Assembly: GCA_932294295.1 (NCBI GenBank)
Contig: OW028581.1
Location: 17,404,662-17,468,661, forward strand
Reading direction: 5' to 3'
From: Alitta virens
Taxonomy: Eukaryota; Annelida; Polychaeta; Phyllodocida; Nereididae
Length of the DNA stretch: 64,000 nt
This document shows positions 20,812 to 33,290 of this stretch, in pieces. Below the pieces are notes generated by a model. That model did no database searches. It worked only from the letters and a program-made list of their open reading frames with translations, and was not told the DNA's origin. The position numbers and the translations under genes were made by a program. Numbering within the stretch: position 1 is the first letter of the stretch; every line of letters begins with the position of its first letter.

Positions 20812-22715
20812 TCAATCTATAAAAGTTTCATTCCATTCTTTCTCATGTCCAAATAGTCCTTTTTCCTTCAACATGGCCGTTTCGTTTAAACTTTTGTCAT
20901 GTATAAAATCATCGAGTTCGAAATCAACCTTTCCGGTTTCCTCCTCAGTGAAATTCTCATAGACGTCCATCAAAACATACTCGTGCCTGACATTGTCCTT
21001 CGGGCTCGGTGTTATGTCCGGTTCTTCGTACAAAAGATCATCGGTGTCATCTTCAGGATCTTCATTTTGAGACGCTGTTCGTTCTTCTTCTTCATATTCT
21101 TCTTCTGCTTCTTCTTCTTCTTCTTGGACATAATCTTCAAAATCCTGAAGCGTCATGCCTTCCGGAATATTTTCGAACATTTTCTTGTTTAAGTGAATTG
21201 CATAAGATGGACCCTGAAAGAAAGATTAAAAGTTTTATTCATTGATCAAATTCAATTCAAAATGTGCTTTGATGATTTCCGATGCAGTAAAAGCAAAGTG
21301 GCCTAGTGGCTAAGATGCTGGTCAAAACCTCTGAGTTCTGTTTATGGGCTGAGTCTCACTTGAATGTGAAACATGTGCATAGATATCAAAGACTCCAATC
21401 ATCAAAATTGTGGACCCAAATCTTTATCATATCATCATTAAGTCTGCTTCTAAAAGTCCATGATTTAAGCAGGCAAAGTTCAGACCAGTAATAATGCAAC
21501 TATGCGTTATGCAGTTTTGTAGAATACAACAGGAGCACAAATCCGTCAGTGAAGCCATCATAATTTTGACATCACTTTATTTCACCAATCGAATGAGACC
21601 AGCTTGACGTAAATTCTTACGTGGCCAAATGATAAATACAAGCTAAAAACCATAATTGAGATACGGAAAGTTTATGCACCACACATAGTTTTGGAATTTG
21701 GTAATCGATTTCTATTTGATTTCTTACATGCTCAGCATTGGTGATGTTTTCCAGATCCAATGCGAATTCTTTCATGGAGATATTTCGCGGGATATGAGCA
21801 TTTTCAACCAGAGTCTCTAAGGATTCTTCGTTTTCATCTCTTATGGCTTCTTGAACTCTTTCTTCTTGTTCTTGTTGGTCCATTAAAACTTTGTCTCTGA
21901 TTTTTCTTTGTTCTTCCGTTTTGTTAAAAATTGCATCAATATCGTCTTCTGTTAGTTCGTGATCGTCCGAACTGGCGTCGGAGTATAATTCTTCATATTC
22001 CTCATCGTCGATCAGATCGTCAGTTTCCTTCGGAACCGCCTTGGCTGTTCCATTGTCCCTCACTTTATCCAAGTCCTTCTCTGGGATCTGATTTATCTCC
22101 TCTGGAAAGAAAAAAATATGACAATGCCTAATAAAAGAAAAATGCTTGTGTGAGAAACAAATTAATATGTTTTTTCTTCATCCAAGCTAACTTCTTCTTT
22201 AGTCTAAGTGGATTTGTTAGTAGTACGTGATGAACATCCTAATTGTGAGATTTCTCGTCAAAAGTGATGGTCCTAACCTTATGGACCTAATGTTGAACTG
22301 ATCAATACATTTCGATATTAGACTATGACTATAGGCTATACTATAGGGTTGATATAAAAATTGAAAAAAAAATTTTTTTCCAAATTCTGAAAGAGCAAAA
22401 CCCTCCCAAATTAAGTCTTGGTAAAGGTCAGCCGCCTATGACCCTAATTACACTAGATGGAGTAGATATAATCCACACGAAGATGATACTCCATCGAGAA
22501 TATCATGGTAGCACAAAGACTTATAAATAAGAGGCAACTTGAACACAACAAATAGGTGGCATTGTATACTTAGGAGAGTGTAGGCAATTAAATTTGTTGT
22601 TGGAGATCTCACCCGTCATAGTTTGTCCTCTGCCCACTCTCACAACACTCCAGGCATGCCAAGAACCAAAACAAAGTGCAAAAATAAGCACCCCTAACCA
22701 ACAGCCCTTCTCCAT
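20812..22715 (-). CDS. Secreted acidic, Cys-free, multiply N-glycosylated protein (unrecognised)
   Basis: Three minus-strand exons, 22715-22613, 22101-21728 and 21213-20812 (stop), join in frame to 292 aa with consensus splice sites (CGG|GTGAGA, TTTCCAG|, CAT|GTAAGA, TTTCAG|). The N-terminus MEKGCWLGVLIFALCFGSWH is a clear signal peptide (basic, hydrophobic core, small residues near ~18-21), so I start at this Met although the frame is open upstream. The rest is highly acidic (DDLIDDEEYEELYSDASSDD at ~53-72; a long Glu run at ~178-192) and has no cysteine. It has six N-X-S/T sequons (NKT, NIS, NIT, NFT and two NET). The middle (~75-115) is rich in Glu, Gln and Lys and may form a charged helix. 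I do not recognise a family. Candidates are an extracellular acidic matrix protein, possibly Ca-binding, or an ER/Golgi-lumen protein (inference). No KDEL-type retention tail: it ends NETFID. Confidence 0.82.
21296..21375 (+). mobile_element. tRNA-like SINE fragment in intron 2
   Basis: GTGGCCTAGTGGCTAAGATG is a good A-box-like start, followed ~45 bases later by GGGCTGAGTCTCAC, a weak B-box. It lies between exons 2 and 3 of the acidic-protein gene, in the opposite orientation. Confidence 0.35.
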
Positions 22716-22726
22716 GTTGGCCTGGA

Positions 22727-22780
22727 TGACGTCACTGCACGTGCGGGTTCGTGACGTCATCGGCTAGCTAGTGGCGTCAT
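22727..22780. promoter_or_regulatory. CRE-type promoter of the acidic-protein gene
   Basis: Two perfect TGACGTCA palindromes (22727-22734 and 22752-22759) and a near match TGGCGTCA (22772-22779) lie 12-65 bases upstream of the start codon of the minus-strand gene. A CACGTG E-box lies between the palindromes at 22738-22743. TGACGTCA is the binding site of CREB/ATF-family bZIP factors. Three sites at ~20-25-base spacing suggest a bZIP-controlled promoter (inference). Confidence 0.6.
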
Positions 22781-23814
22781 CTGTCTGCTTGTGAAGAAGG
22801 CTTCACTGGCTGCTCAAAATTCTTAACATAGATCGAGAGTCATGAAATTAGGGTCTGTCTGTTTTGCAGCAGGCTATCATAGCTTTCGTGCTGCTGGTTT
22901 TGTAGGTAGACCTACAATAAATCTATCATTCAATCAATCAATCTCAGACTGTGACTGACTCAGAATTTTATATATATATATATATATATAAATTTGCTTC
23001 CCGTTCAGTTGTCATTCATTCAGAAATATTGTCCACATTGTAATATGGATATGACACAATTTACAGTGTTACTACCTATATATATATATCATTTGTTAGC
23101 ATGCAGCCATTTCTATTCAAAAGAGGGTTTTCTCGGGAAAATGCTGGCAGTTGGTAGCATCACTCAAGAATTTACATTTTGGTTAATTTCATACTGGAGT
23201 ACCAAAGGGATTGATATAATTTTTATAGAGGGATCATGCCTGCGATCATTATTGGATTGAGGTCTTGACCTTTATCACTAATTACACAACTTAGGTCACC
23301 TATGAATGACATTCTGATTAACCGTTGCCCCTCAAGTGTTTCATAATGACCTTGTGTCATTTGAAGATCACTCACGTTAAACTCTCGTTTGGCACACGAG
23401 CTGGGCGAGAGTTTGGTCATGCGTGGTGTTGCATGCACGGTCACTTGTTTATGGGTCTTTGTTCTTGTGGTCAATTGGTCATCAGGGGAGACTTCAATGT
23501 GGACCCATCTGATTCATGAAGCCCTTGATGTGGGCCACTGGACCACACACGTTTCTCTGAATCAAATTGAGCACATAGTCCAGTCTGAAATGTTCACAGA
23601 ATGGTAAAATTAGAACGTTATATATCAGAAACATATGTAGGTTATATAGAAATTTATTACACGATTTCATCTTCTATATATAAAAATGTGGTCAACTTTT
23701 GCGATTTTTAGACATCAATCAATTTTGACTTGACTTCTTTGCTTCCCATCTCAGGCTAATTTGCCAGAATAAGTAGTGTATTGTTTCACAGGATGATATA
23801 GGCCTATGGTATAT
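22781..23814. other. Gene-free stretch
   Basis: No gene is supported. CCTACAATAAATCTATCATT followed by CAATCAATCAATC (about 22911-22945) looks like the 3' tail of a plus-strand LINE. (TA)n runs lie at 22971-22990 and 23080-23090. Confidence 0.35.
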
Positions 23815-24343
23815 ATATATATATCTTTATTAACCTCCAATTTGAAGACATACAATAATACAACAGTTAGATGTCAGAATTAGACAGTTACAGGATTACA
23901 CATTGTTAAAATTAATTAAATAATGATAAAAATGTATGATTTATATTTATATGAACACATATATGACACTTTCTGCTTTACTGTAATAGGCAGTAGTTTT
24001 ATATAGACTCGTAGTATGATTTAATAATTAAATATGTAAAATCTATTATCTTAACAATGATACTCATCCATTCATCTACGTTTCCACCATTACAACATGA
24101 ATAAATAAAACCAAGTTTCTGTACATCATTCATATTGACAAATTCATTTTTCATAGCTGAAGGCATTTCTCTTAAAACATCATTCAATTTCAAAGTTCTA
24201 CTATTTTGCATATTTACACATTTAAAAAGGATATGTTCTAAGGACCCGATATTTTCATCTCCACATTTACATAAAAACCCACATTTTTCATTATTTGTAA
24301 TCAAGGCTTTCAACATTACTTTAATTTTGTATATGGTGTACAC
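23815..24343 (-). pseudogene. LINE ORF2 3' fragment with CCHC-like zinc motif
   Basis: An open frame of 114 codons contains CGFLCKCGDENIGSLEHILF followed by KC: the C-x-C…H…C motif near the C-terminus of CR1/Jockey-type ORF2 proteins. The element is truncated upstream and ends downstream in an (AT)n tail at 23813-23825, as these elements often do. Confidence 0.65.
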
Positions 24344-25319
24344 TTTAGTTCTGTATACAACTTAATTTTGTTTGTTAAGTTTCATGGTCAACATTATGAT
24401 GCAATGCAATCTGATAGACCTAGCTCTATAGTAGTTGGTTTAGGTCCTATATCTCTATGTATAATTCCATAACAAAGTGCATATTGGAACTCGTCTTTGG
24501 TTGTCTTCATAGACTTGTTAAAGAAAGTATTTTACAGTCCTCAGTTATTCCATTGCTGTGATAACCGTTTCCGCCATATTCATAACTTGCCCTCGGCCCT
24601 CAGTCTTTCAGTGTCTTTCAGTGTTGTTTATGGTGGAGATCTGGTAACCAAAATATAAGCAGGTCATTCTTGTTGGTCGATGGGGCCTTGACCTCACTAT
24701 GGGCCCCTTAGGATATTGAAAGGTGGATAAATGGCGCCCACCTGTTCAATTGTCCCTTTGCTGTGGGTTTAGGCATGAACCACTTGAGTTGGTCGATCAG
24801 ATGAGAGCTGTATGAGTAGTGTGGACTCTAATGCTGTCCATTAGAATAGCATTAAACTATTCTCACGAGACACAGGGGGATTAACACATATTCTTCATGC
24901 CCCGAGCAAGAGGCGGCCATTTTGAAATGTTATGAATTATGGGTAATGGCCAGAGGCACAGGGTGGCTAAAGTGAATAGGATGTTTTAAAAGACCTCAAT
25001 ATACAATGTGTCCTGTTGTAACTTACTCAACTTAGCTCCCTCTTTACGACAAATGAAACTGTAGTAAACATTTGCTGGGAGCTGATAATTTGAAACCCAA
25101 GGAATTGGGTACTAAACCATTTCAGTACCGTGCAAGGCTTAGGTTTGGTTGCGAAACATGTCTGCACTCCAGATCTTGTCTCCTAAGTGTTTATATATCA
25201 TGGCAAATAAAAATTACTAATCATTGAAACAACTGTCTCTGTAACTATAATTGGTAAGTTAGGACTTCTTTTCAAATTGGCTGCATTATTATATTGTCTT
25301 CGGGCTGGTACTAAGGTGT
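24344..25319. other. Gene-free stretch
   Basis: AT-rich, with no convincing exon, inverted repeat or RNA gene noted. Confidence 0.3.
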
Positions 25320-25515
25320 GGTCAGCTTATATGATAAAGATAAGATAAGATAAAACATTTATTTTAACGTCGGTGGCCATACAATAAAACAAACAACATA
25401 AGCTGTGTGAAGCTTTTAGCCGACAGATAAAGCAACAAAAACAAGGCGAAAATATTAAATTATTTACAAATGAGAAGTGAGTATACGAGATAATACAACT
25501 TCTAAGTTGCATATT
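25320..25515 (-). mobile_element. Likely LINE 3' end with TTATC tail
   Basis: Read on the minus strand, GTTAAAATAAATGTTTTATC runs into TTATCTTATCTTTATC, a microsatellite-like tail typical of LINE 3' ends. Similar GATAAGATAAGAT plus TTTATT junctions occur at ~55998-56020. No coding part is recognisable. Confidence 0.4.
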
Positions 25516-25605
25516 TAGTATTGTAAAGTGTAAATATAAAGTGAATTGTCTATCTTACAGGGGCATATCTATATGATTATGAGACGATTAGGTTGAATCG
25601 GATTT

Positions 25606-25768
25606 CATACTGTCATCACTAATTTACCTCCCCTTTTGAGTTATGTTCACTTGCCTCAGCATTGAGATTAGATGATCGTGGCTTGACTGGGATTCAAACC
25701 TGGGTCCTTAGTATAGAGCTGGCCAATGTGTTAACTGGCTGATGTCTTTACCACTAGGCCACTCATGG
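25606..25768 (-). mobile_element. tRNA-derived SINE (family S1)
   Basis: Minus strand: GTGGCCTAGTGGTAAAGAC (A-box), then GGTTTGAATCCCAG (B-box), then CTCAATGCTGAGGCAAGTG, a core shared with 26898-26930 and 32550-32572. Confidence 0.6.
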
Positions 25769-25863
25769 AAGTTAAGGAGTCATCTCCTCTGAGGGACTGC
25801 ATGAGTTCGATTTCCAGCTAGGGATTTTCCATGGAAGAGGGTCTTACCATGGAGTCACTAGTG

Positions 25864-26191
25864 ACAGCAGTTTTAGAGTGACAGCAGTTTAGAGCGAGCA
25901 TGAACAGTTGCATCTTCAGAACGAATTTTCAGACTGACATTTGATAAGAATGAAATAATCACCCCCAACATCTGGGCAATAAACTTGCTTTTTTAACCCA
26001 AGTTTACCGCTTTTCTGTACAGTTGCAATGCTATTTCTGTATTCTTCTAGACTAATGGCCGACGTAGCACCGAGAAGTATTTTATGATAAGGACATTAGG
26101 AATGGGCCAGAAAGTTGGTCAATTACTTTACAATCTTTCTGACCTGTCTCTTTCACCCCTGAACTGTCCATGCTCGCTCTAAAACTGCTGT
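25864..26191. mobile_element. MITE with ACAGCAGTTTTAGAGCGAGC ends
   Basis: ACAGCAGTTTAGAGCGAGCA + TGAACAGTT at 25881-25909 is matched inverted by AACTGTCCATGCTCGCTCTA + AAACTGCTGT at 26162-26191. An extra partial copy of the left terminus (ACAGCAGTTTTAGAGTG) precedes it at 25864-25880. ~300 bp, no coding capacity. Confidence 0.65.
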
Positions 26192-26766
26192 AAATTCAAC
26201 CAGAAGTTACACAAGTAACATATTTATGCTATGTACCATTTTGTAGACTGTCCGATCCGTCATTGGAACATGTAAGATCCCTGCTTTGAGACCACCTAGC
26301 TATTAATATAAGATCATTCATTTTGTACGGTGAGGTTCCGCTGTAGAGACAAATTCATGGTTGACTAATAAAAGGGCGACTGTATGATCATATCGCATGT
26401 GGTTTGCATGTTGGAGAGACTTATATTCACTTATAAATCGAAAGTGACCTGCATAGTTTTTGGTATGACTGTTTAATGTACATGCTGAAGGACCACCAGG
26501 CACTAAGTGGGCACTCTACACAGCTGTTCTGTTGACATTTAGGTGGGTTTTTTACACCCACCTGATTGAGGAGCTATTGAGAAACATTTCATTGAGATAG
26601 AACTGTCAAAATCATGTGATCTTTTTCATGTCTTCTGTATACACGGGTGAGTCAACTTACTCCACAATGATTTTTTTCTGCCATGCAAAAATAAATGCTC
26701 AATCATTCCCGAAATCACCTTTTAGAATTATGCTCTCAATGCAATCTTAAGTCTTAAGTGTATTAT
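26192..26766. other. Gene-free stretch
   Basis: No exon, RNA gene or strong repeat was identified. Confidence 0.3.
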
Positions 26767-26960
26767 ATGTCTCAATGTCTTAAAATGGCTCAATGCTACT
26801 GGGTCTGAAGCTTAGCCAGTTTTTATGACCAGCTACCAGAGGCAGATGTAATGATAAGATGATAAGGCTTGGAATTCGCACCATGTTAGTAATTTACTTC
26901 ATAGGTGGGGTTTTTACTTGCCTCAGCATAGAGAACGAGGCACCTCCAATTTAACGTCTC
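26767..26960 (-). mobile_element. SINE family S1, body and tail
   Basis: Minus strand: CTATGCTGAGGCAAGTAAAA, then CATCTTATCATTACATCTGC, CTTCAGACCCAGTAGCATTG and a GACATTGAGACATA end. The tail blocks recur at 49600-49680 and 62345-62430, and the head core at 25650 and 32560. This copy links the two halves of the family. Confidence 0.6.
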
Positions 26961-29900
26961 CTGCACTTGTACAATGTATTTTCTCATCCATATTTCCATT
27001 CATTTCTGTTTCATAAGGTTCTGGTTGAAAGCATTGTGGAAATTTTATTGCTGGAGGTACAGCATTTTTATAAGAACAAGAAAAACACTATTTACTCTCA
27101 GTTTCCAACGAAAACACATTTTCATGAAAAATGGAGATAGAAGGTCCAAAGCAGGAACTAACTTTAGTAATATAATTCCCAAAAAGAATTCCACCTAGTG
27201 TCATAATTGCATATCTTTTAGCATTATACTAATTAGGAATAAAGACATTTCGTCATTGCCATACTAATCTGGCAATGCTGTATCATAACAGTACTGATAA
27301 ACCGTGACCTTTCTTTAAACTTTTGATGGCCCCTGCAACATTTCTGATTGGTTACTGCCATTAAGAGATATCCTTCATTGACCAGTGGCCAGTTATGGTC
27401 ATTTGTGGCCAGTGAGGTTTCTAATCAGGCCTGAAAAGGAGGTCAATAACTTGTCTAAATTGTTTGTCACAATAATTGACCATCTCCTTTTATCCGTCCT
27501 TTTATTGTCACTTGAAGACATTCCATTAAGTGTCTGACCTTCAAGGTCAATACCTTTGACCTTGGAATGTCATTATTGACCTCATTAACCGTGGCATTTG
27601 ACCTGGAATAAAACAGTGTGCCATGAAGGTAATATTATGACAAGTTGAATCAGTTACTACTTAAAAGAGATCTGGCAAAAAAACAGACAGAAAACTGTCT
27701 TTCTGCAAGAACCCCTAATGATTCCTGGTTTAGGTCACCTATTTGTAAACTTCACTTTCATTTAGACCAGAAAATTTACATTCAAAATACCTAGCTGTAT
27801 GAATGGAGTTTTCAAAATACTATCAAGTCAACAGGCAGCTGGACTTAAGACTCTAATGTTTCAATGGAAAGTAATATATCCTGTGCCACAAATTGCGCTT
27901 GTTACACTGGCTCATTTGGTACAGCTGGTGTCGTCTGTAGTCAGAATAGGTGCAAGATATCACTCTACTCTGTAAAGATCCAGCTAAGCCTAGCGGAGGC
28001 TATTACATTTACAAAGCACCATGTTCACCTTTTGCCCAGGTGAAAATTAATGACACTTTAATGCTCAGAGCAATGACAGCCCTGACAGAGGTCATTGACC
28101 TTTACCAAAACAAACCTGCCACCATAGCCGGAAGTGGCCCTGCTGGCTCTTTGACCTTGCTCTTGATCACAAGGTCATTCAAAGCAACGTTCCTGTAGCA
28201 TAAGTTCAAGTGTATGTTCATAAGAAACCATATATATTCAAGAGAATCTTGCCTAACAAAGCTATTACAGATGCCATAAGATGTGCATTCTATGTTTAAC
28301 ACTGGTTTAACGGTTTCAGCTTCATCAGTCAAATTAGTATTTTCCACCATTATTGAATGATATCCGAGTCATACTGTACCTTAGGTAACTGAGGCAGACA
28401 TACTTCGTTCAGGGATGATAAAAGAACCTCAACTGTGGCCAGAATTAAGGGAGTCTTTTGCTACATGGCTGTTGAGTGAGACATAAAAGTGCTGCTTTTA
28501 TTCATCTCTTAATTGAATATCAAAGCATTTAACCTAAGTTTATCTGTATCAAGATAACCCTTTTAAGGATCTTGGGAGTTGGAAGGACACATACCTACCC
28601 CATCCAGGGTTTCAACTGCACCCAGAAACCTTAAAAAACCCTTTCTCCCAAACGGCATTACATATTCATCCTAGAACACTGGTCCATTTTTTTGTACGAC
28701 AATTAGTTGTGTCGTTGCAACGCTTAGCATATTAAAAGACAAGCTCGTGATTGTGCCCAACATTTACTCAAGATGGCTGAAATTCTTTATTTACCCAGAC
28801 GAACTAATGACTGCAAACACCTGCCTGGAATGAACAATATTCAAATATGGTAAGTGGGAAGAAAAGGATAGAATAAATAAAGGATTGCATTAAGTATTAT
28901 AGCATTAAATGAGGCCCAAGGCTCTTGTAGACTCTATGAAAAGTCACTTAATAAGATAAACATCAAATAAGAAAAGTGTATTTGCTAAAATATGAAAAAC
29001 TAATGAAATCTCAATATTTCTTGTATGTATGTTTGCCCATGTATGTATGTGTATGTTTGAATGCATTCCATTTTGGATGGTTGCTTTTTTAAGCTTTATG
29101 CATGTTGAACAGTTTACAAATATGTCAGCTGTCATACCTCAACCAGAAGCTGCAATATACTTTGAATTACGAGACCATGATTTTAAGACTGAATTCTTAT
29201 AATAATGTTGAGGAACCATGGTAACCTGATTATTGATCTAGTTTAATCTGGAAAGTGATCTAGACTAGCCTAAATTCATAATATATCACATGTCAGAAGT
29301 ACGATGAGTTGATAATTTTCATCTCTGCCAACAAATTGACCCTATGGTGGGATATTTGCTTTGCCAAAGAGTAATATTTTTAAAAGCGAATTAACCATTT
29401 CTTTGAATTTCTATATACTGAAGTCCCTTTCCCTTCTAAAATGTCAGCCAACTAGAGGACGCTAAATTTAAAATGAACCAAATTTAGTGGGCAGGCTGAC
29501 TTGTTAACGAGGTGACCTTAAGTCACTGTCCTTAAGATGAGATCCTGTTGTCTTCTTGTAATGTTTTCCCAAGTTCACAGAGGGCGTTAGTAGCACCAAG
29601 TTTTGAAAAACAGAGGGAGGCACGATTCCTGGTCTCTGAGCCGCATGTTAAATGATGTTTTATGTTTTGTTGTTCTTTTTTAGAAAGTTTCTCATGCTCT
29701 ACTCCTAATCAAGTGGGGTGAGGACCCTCCATATGCACAATGACCTTCTTGTCTTTGATAGGACCTATCTTGGTGCAATATACTCCTTGTAGGAATTTTG
29801 GATTTGGATCCTTGGGAACATAGCTACTCCAAGAAAGCCCTTTTGTACTTTTTGAAGAAGTTTTTTTGTTTTTGTATCTCTTTTCTTGCTCCTCACACCA

Positions 29901-32206
29901 TACCCTGGAATTTAAATCTGACGATTCGGGATTACAGGAAAATATTTTGGTTTTTTACTCACTCCAGCTCATGATATGAAAACACTTAAAGTTCTCTGCA
30001 AAGGCTTACACCTGCCTGTTTGATGTTATGGAATTATGGGGTGACCAGTGTAGTTCCTTGTTTGAGCACCAGGGGGTCATGTTTGGGCTGTGTCCTGGGT
30101 ACAACGTTAACTGGCCAGTCTAAGAACTTCTTAAGAATTGACTGGTCCTGTGTCGCAAGTCTGTGTGTCAAGACTGTGCACCCCTGAGAAACTTTAAATA
30201 TTTATCTAAGCGCGGAATTCGGAATAATTCTGTGACTGGACAGGGTGAATCCCAAGGAGGGGTGTTTTGGAAGCGGGGTAAATATGCCTCAACCCTTTTG
30301 AGACCTTAGACTAGTCACCAGAGACTTGTGAAGAACCCCAGTTCCCACTATGCTGACTATGAAATCAGTTCCTTCTGAATATTTTGGCTTGCAAAATTGC
30401 CAATTCTTCTTCAGGCAAAAAATATCAATATAGAGTGAATATCTTAACACTGAGTGTGCTAAGCTGTGGGTTTGTGGAAAATGGTGCAGAATTCTCAAGT
30501 AAAAAGACCAATATTTACCTATTTTCGAAATGTCATGTAAAGCATCAATGTATTTTGAAATTGTGTGGTCCAATTTCACTGGTGATATTGCTGCCATTTT
30601 CTCCAATAAAGCTAAGAGAAAGATATAGAGATATTTAGGTGTAAACCTAATTAGTTTATTTGTAATTTATGGTAATACAATATTCATGTGATACAGTGTT
30701 CTTGACCTTATATCAGTTGACGTTAGTAACAGAAGGTAATGACAATAATAACTAATAAATAGTAACCATTAGGCATTCATGCGTATAGATTTCATATCAT
30801 TACAGGTCTATGTCGTGGCATTTAAGTATAATCATCAATTTTACTGACACTACAGTTCAGTCACTACCCACCTAAATAAACACTTGCAAAGCCTTTGTGG
30901 CCACTTGCAAATCTGTAATAGAAACGTGCAAGCCTTTGTGATACCTGCCTGTCACAATGAATATATTACTATTTCCCTCTCATTAGTGACTTGTTTAAAC
31001 CCCATCTTCGTCACGATCACAGCTCCACCTATGTCACTCTTGTTCATGGTCATGTGACTGTCATGTGACAATTATTTTGTTCTCAAGGTCAAAGGGTCAG
31101 AGTTCTAGTGGCTGCATGGTCAGAGCCTTGAGACGAATGTCCTAAGTGGAGTATTGAAAGGTTTTGTGTATTGAGCATTTTCGTTTGAAGGTCACTTGGT
31201 CAAGGTGACCTTATGGTCAAGAGGTATACAACGAAACCACTGGTCAATTTCATATTTATTTCATAATTTATTCCTTGTTGCTTAAAGTACTTTATTTATT
31301 TATTGTATTAATAGACAACTTATCCTATACTAATGAAAGCAATCAGAATTGAAATTGCAACTTGGCTCTTAACTCATGTTACAACTGATATTATGAGCTA
31401 ATAGACCTACACAATAACTCAACATGTAGACATTTTATATTATTCATTTATTGTTTGAATAACTATCAAAAAGCATAATTATGCCTATCCCTAACACGTT
31501 AAAGTATACATGACACATGCGTTTAAGCCAGCTTGACTTTAAGGAGAAATTGATAGACCCTGTCATTTATGTACATTTCTACTTAACCTCACATTCTGCA
31601 GATTCGGTTTCATCCATTACTGTACATTTAGATGTTATCCATTAGATGTTATCTATCTCTAACGGTATTTCCATATTAGGGTCTATGCTCAGCAAGGGCA
31701 GCATTAATATACACTGAGTTTGAAGAATGCTGGGGGTCTTTGAAGCCATATCAAATGCAGTCTGCCAATCCTTAGGAGGTGGGTCCTGTTTGTGTTTGTA
31801 ATTGTCTGCTCCTTGTTGGGGGTTTCTCAAACTACGTCTGCCCCATGGCCGCCATGTTGAATTGCCTCCCAAAGCAAATGATGAAAAAATGCCAAAAAAA
31901 ATATATCACATTGCCTCCACAAGCCAATGCTGTTTTGTATGTATTATTTATTTCATATTTGCCTAAAGAATAAATCTCATATCACCACACATGCCCCCAA
32001 ACAAATCAAACGGGCAATAGATTGAATTAGTCATATATTGTAAGCAAATATTGGAGGTGCTAGGAGTCAAATTTTAAAAACTACAACATGTACCTATCAT
32101 ATTACTCATTTTATAAGTAATTTTCCATTTTATTAATATAATCCCCATGTTTTCCATGGACATTTGGTCAGCTTACACTGATTTACTTTTGGCCAGCTAC
32201 AGTGCA
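26961..32206. other. 5.2 kb without a supportable gene
   Basis: The longest open frame (30289-30606, minus, 105 codons) has no recognisable domain or splice context and I do not call it. Noteworthy pieces are AGGTCA half-site clusters (27536-27605, 31083-31225) and a CTCF-like GCACCAGGGGGTCA at 30065-30078. Otherwise AT-rich intergenic or intronic DNA. Confidence 0.4.
27536..27605. promoter_or_regulatory. Cluster of AGGTCA/TGACCT half-sites
   Basis: Within 70 bases: TGACCTTCAAGGTCA (inverted half-sites with the TCAAGGTCA extension typical of ERR/SF-1 monomer sites), TTTGACCTTGG, TTGACCTC and TTTGACCTGG. These match nuclear-receptor half-site consensus. Function is not shown. Confidence 0.35.
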
Positions 32207-32443
32207 TAGATAGATAGCTAGATAGATAGATAGTTAGATATATAGATATATAGACAGATAGATAGATAGATAGATAGTTAGACAGATAGATAGTTAATTA
32301 GATAGATAGATAGTTAGATAGACAGTAGTTAGATAGATAGATAGATAGTTAGATATATAGATAGATAGTTAGATAGATATATAGTTAGATAGATAGTTTA
32401 ATCATAGTTAGATAGATAGATAGATAGATCGGTTAGTTAGATA
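32207..32443. repeat. (GATA)n microsatellite, interrupted
   Basis: About 237 bases of GATA/GTTA/GACA units. Read on the minus strand it is TATC-rich. Confidence 0.95.
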
Positions 32444-32512
32444 TGGAAAGTGCAGCCCTCCAAAGCAAGTTCTTGCTGCTCACGATGATTGATTGATGAG
32501 CTAATAGAGGAG

Positions 32513-32691
32513 GAGTCCACCCATGTTACACATTTACTCCATGAGTGGAGTCTTTTACTTGCCTCAGCATAGCCACTGTGTACAAAGGACATCCAGCTGA
32601 GATGTTACTCATGAAAGGTGCCCGGGCTCAGGGTTGAACCTGGGTCCTTTGGAGGAGCAGGCGAACATCTTACCACAAGACCATCCTGAAG
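32513..32691 (-). mobile_element. tRNA-derived SINE (family S1)
   Basis: Minus strand: GGTCTTGTGGTAAGATGTTC (A-box-like), GGTTCAACCCTGAG (B-box-like) and CTATGCTGAGGCAAGTAAAA. Related to copies at 25606 and 26767. Confidence 0.6.
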
Positions 32692-33162
32692 TGGGAGCTT
32701 CTTGATTTAATGACCTCATTTCTTTTCATTCCATTTCAACTTTTTCTATAATTCAATTAGCAAGGGTGTGCCACATTTCTGCATCCTTTGAAAACAGGAA
32801 ATTAACAGAACAAAAAAAGAGGCAATTGCTCAAAGAAGGTAACAAGACGAGCAGCCATCTTGCTGCTAACCCCTATAGAAAAGAAATTCACCAACCCCTT
32901 ATGTTTTATAAACCAGTGGCAACTTTCATTGATTTCTTGACATGATGTATAGTGCCAGTAGAAAGAAAAGAAGGTAATAGAAGTGACAGGGACCTGTCTC
33001 TCCTGGGGAGGTAGTCTCAGAAAAAACAGCAGTGTCATCTACAGACACAATGCTCATATTGATGGTGGAGAACTGAGGGCCAGAACATCAATATAGTATT
33101 GTTGTAGGGTGTATCTTATCATGCTTATATTGTCCATCAACGGTGTACCCCTAATTCAGATA

Positions 33163-33290
33163 CAGTCGTGTTCGTTTATAACGGGCACGCATATAACGAA
33201 AACCCGGTTATATTGAAGAATGCATTTTTTGCATTTGTTTTAAAATCTGGTTATAACGCACTTTTTGATAGTCCCGAATTGTCCATTATA
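33163..33290. mobile_element. Possible pogo/Tc1-like MITE fragment
   Basis: TACAGTCGTGTTCGTTTATA, then ATAACGAAAACCCGGTTATA and GGTTATAACGCAC, resembles the TACAGTC…TTATAACG termini of pogo-like elements. No second terminus is clear. Confidence 0.35.

Noticed and set aside
30289..30606. 105-codon open frame on the - strand
   Set aside because: No recognisable domain, no partner exons, and AT-rich composition like its surroundings.
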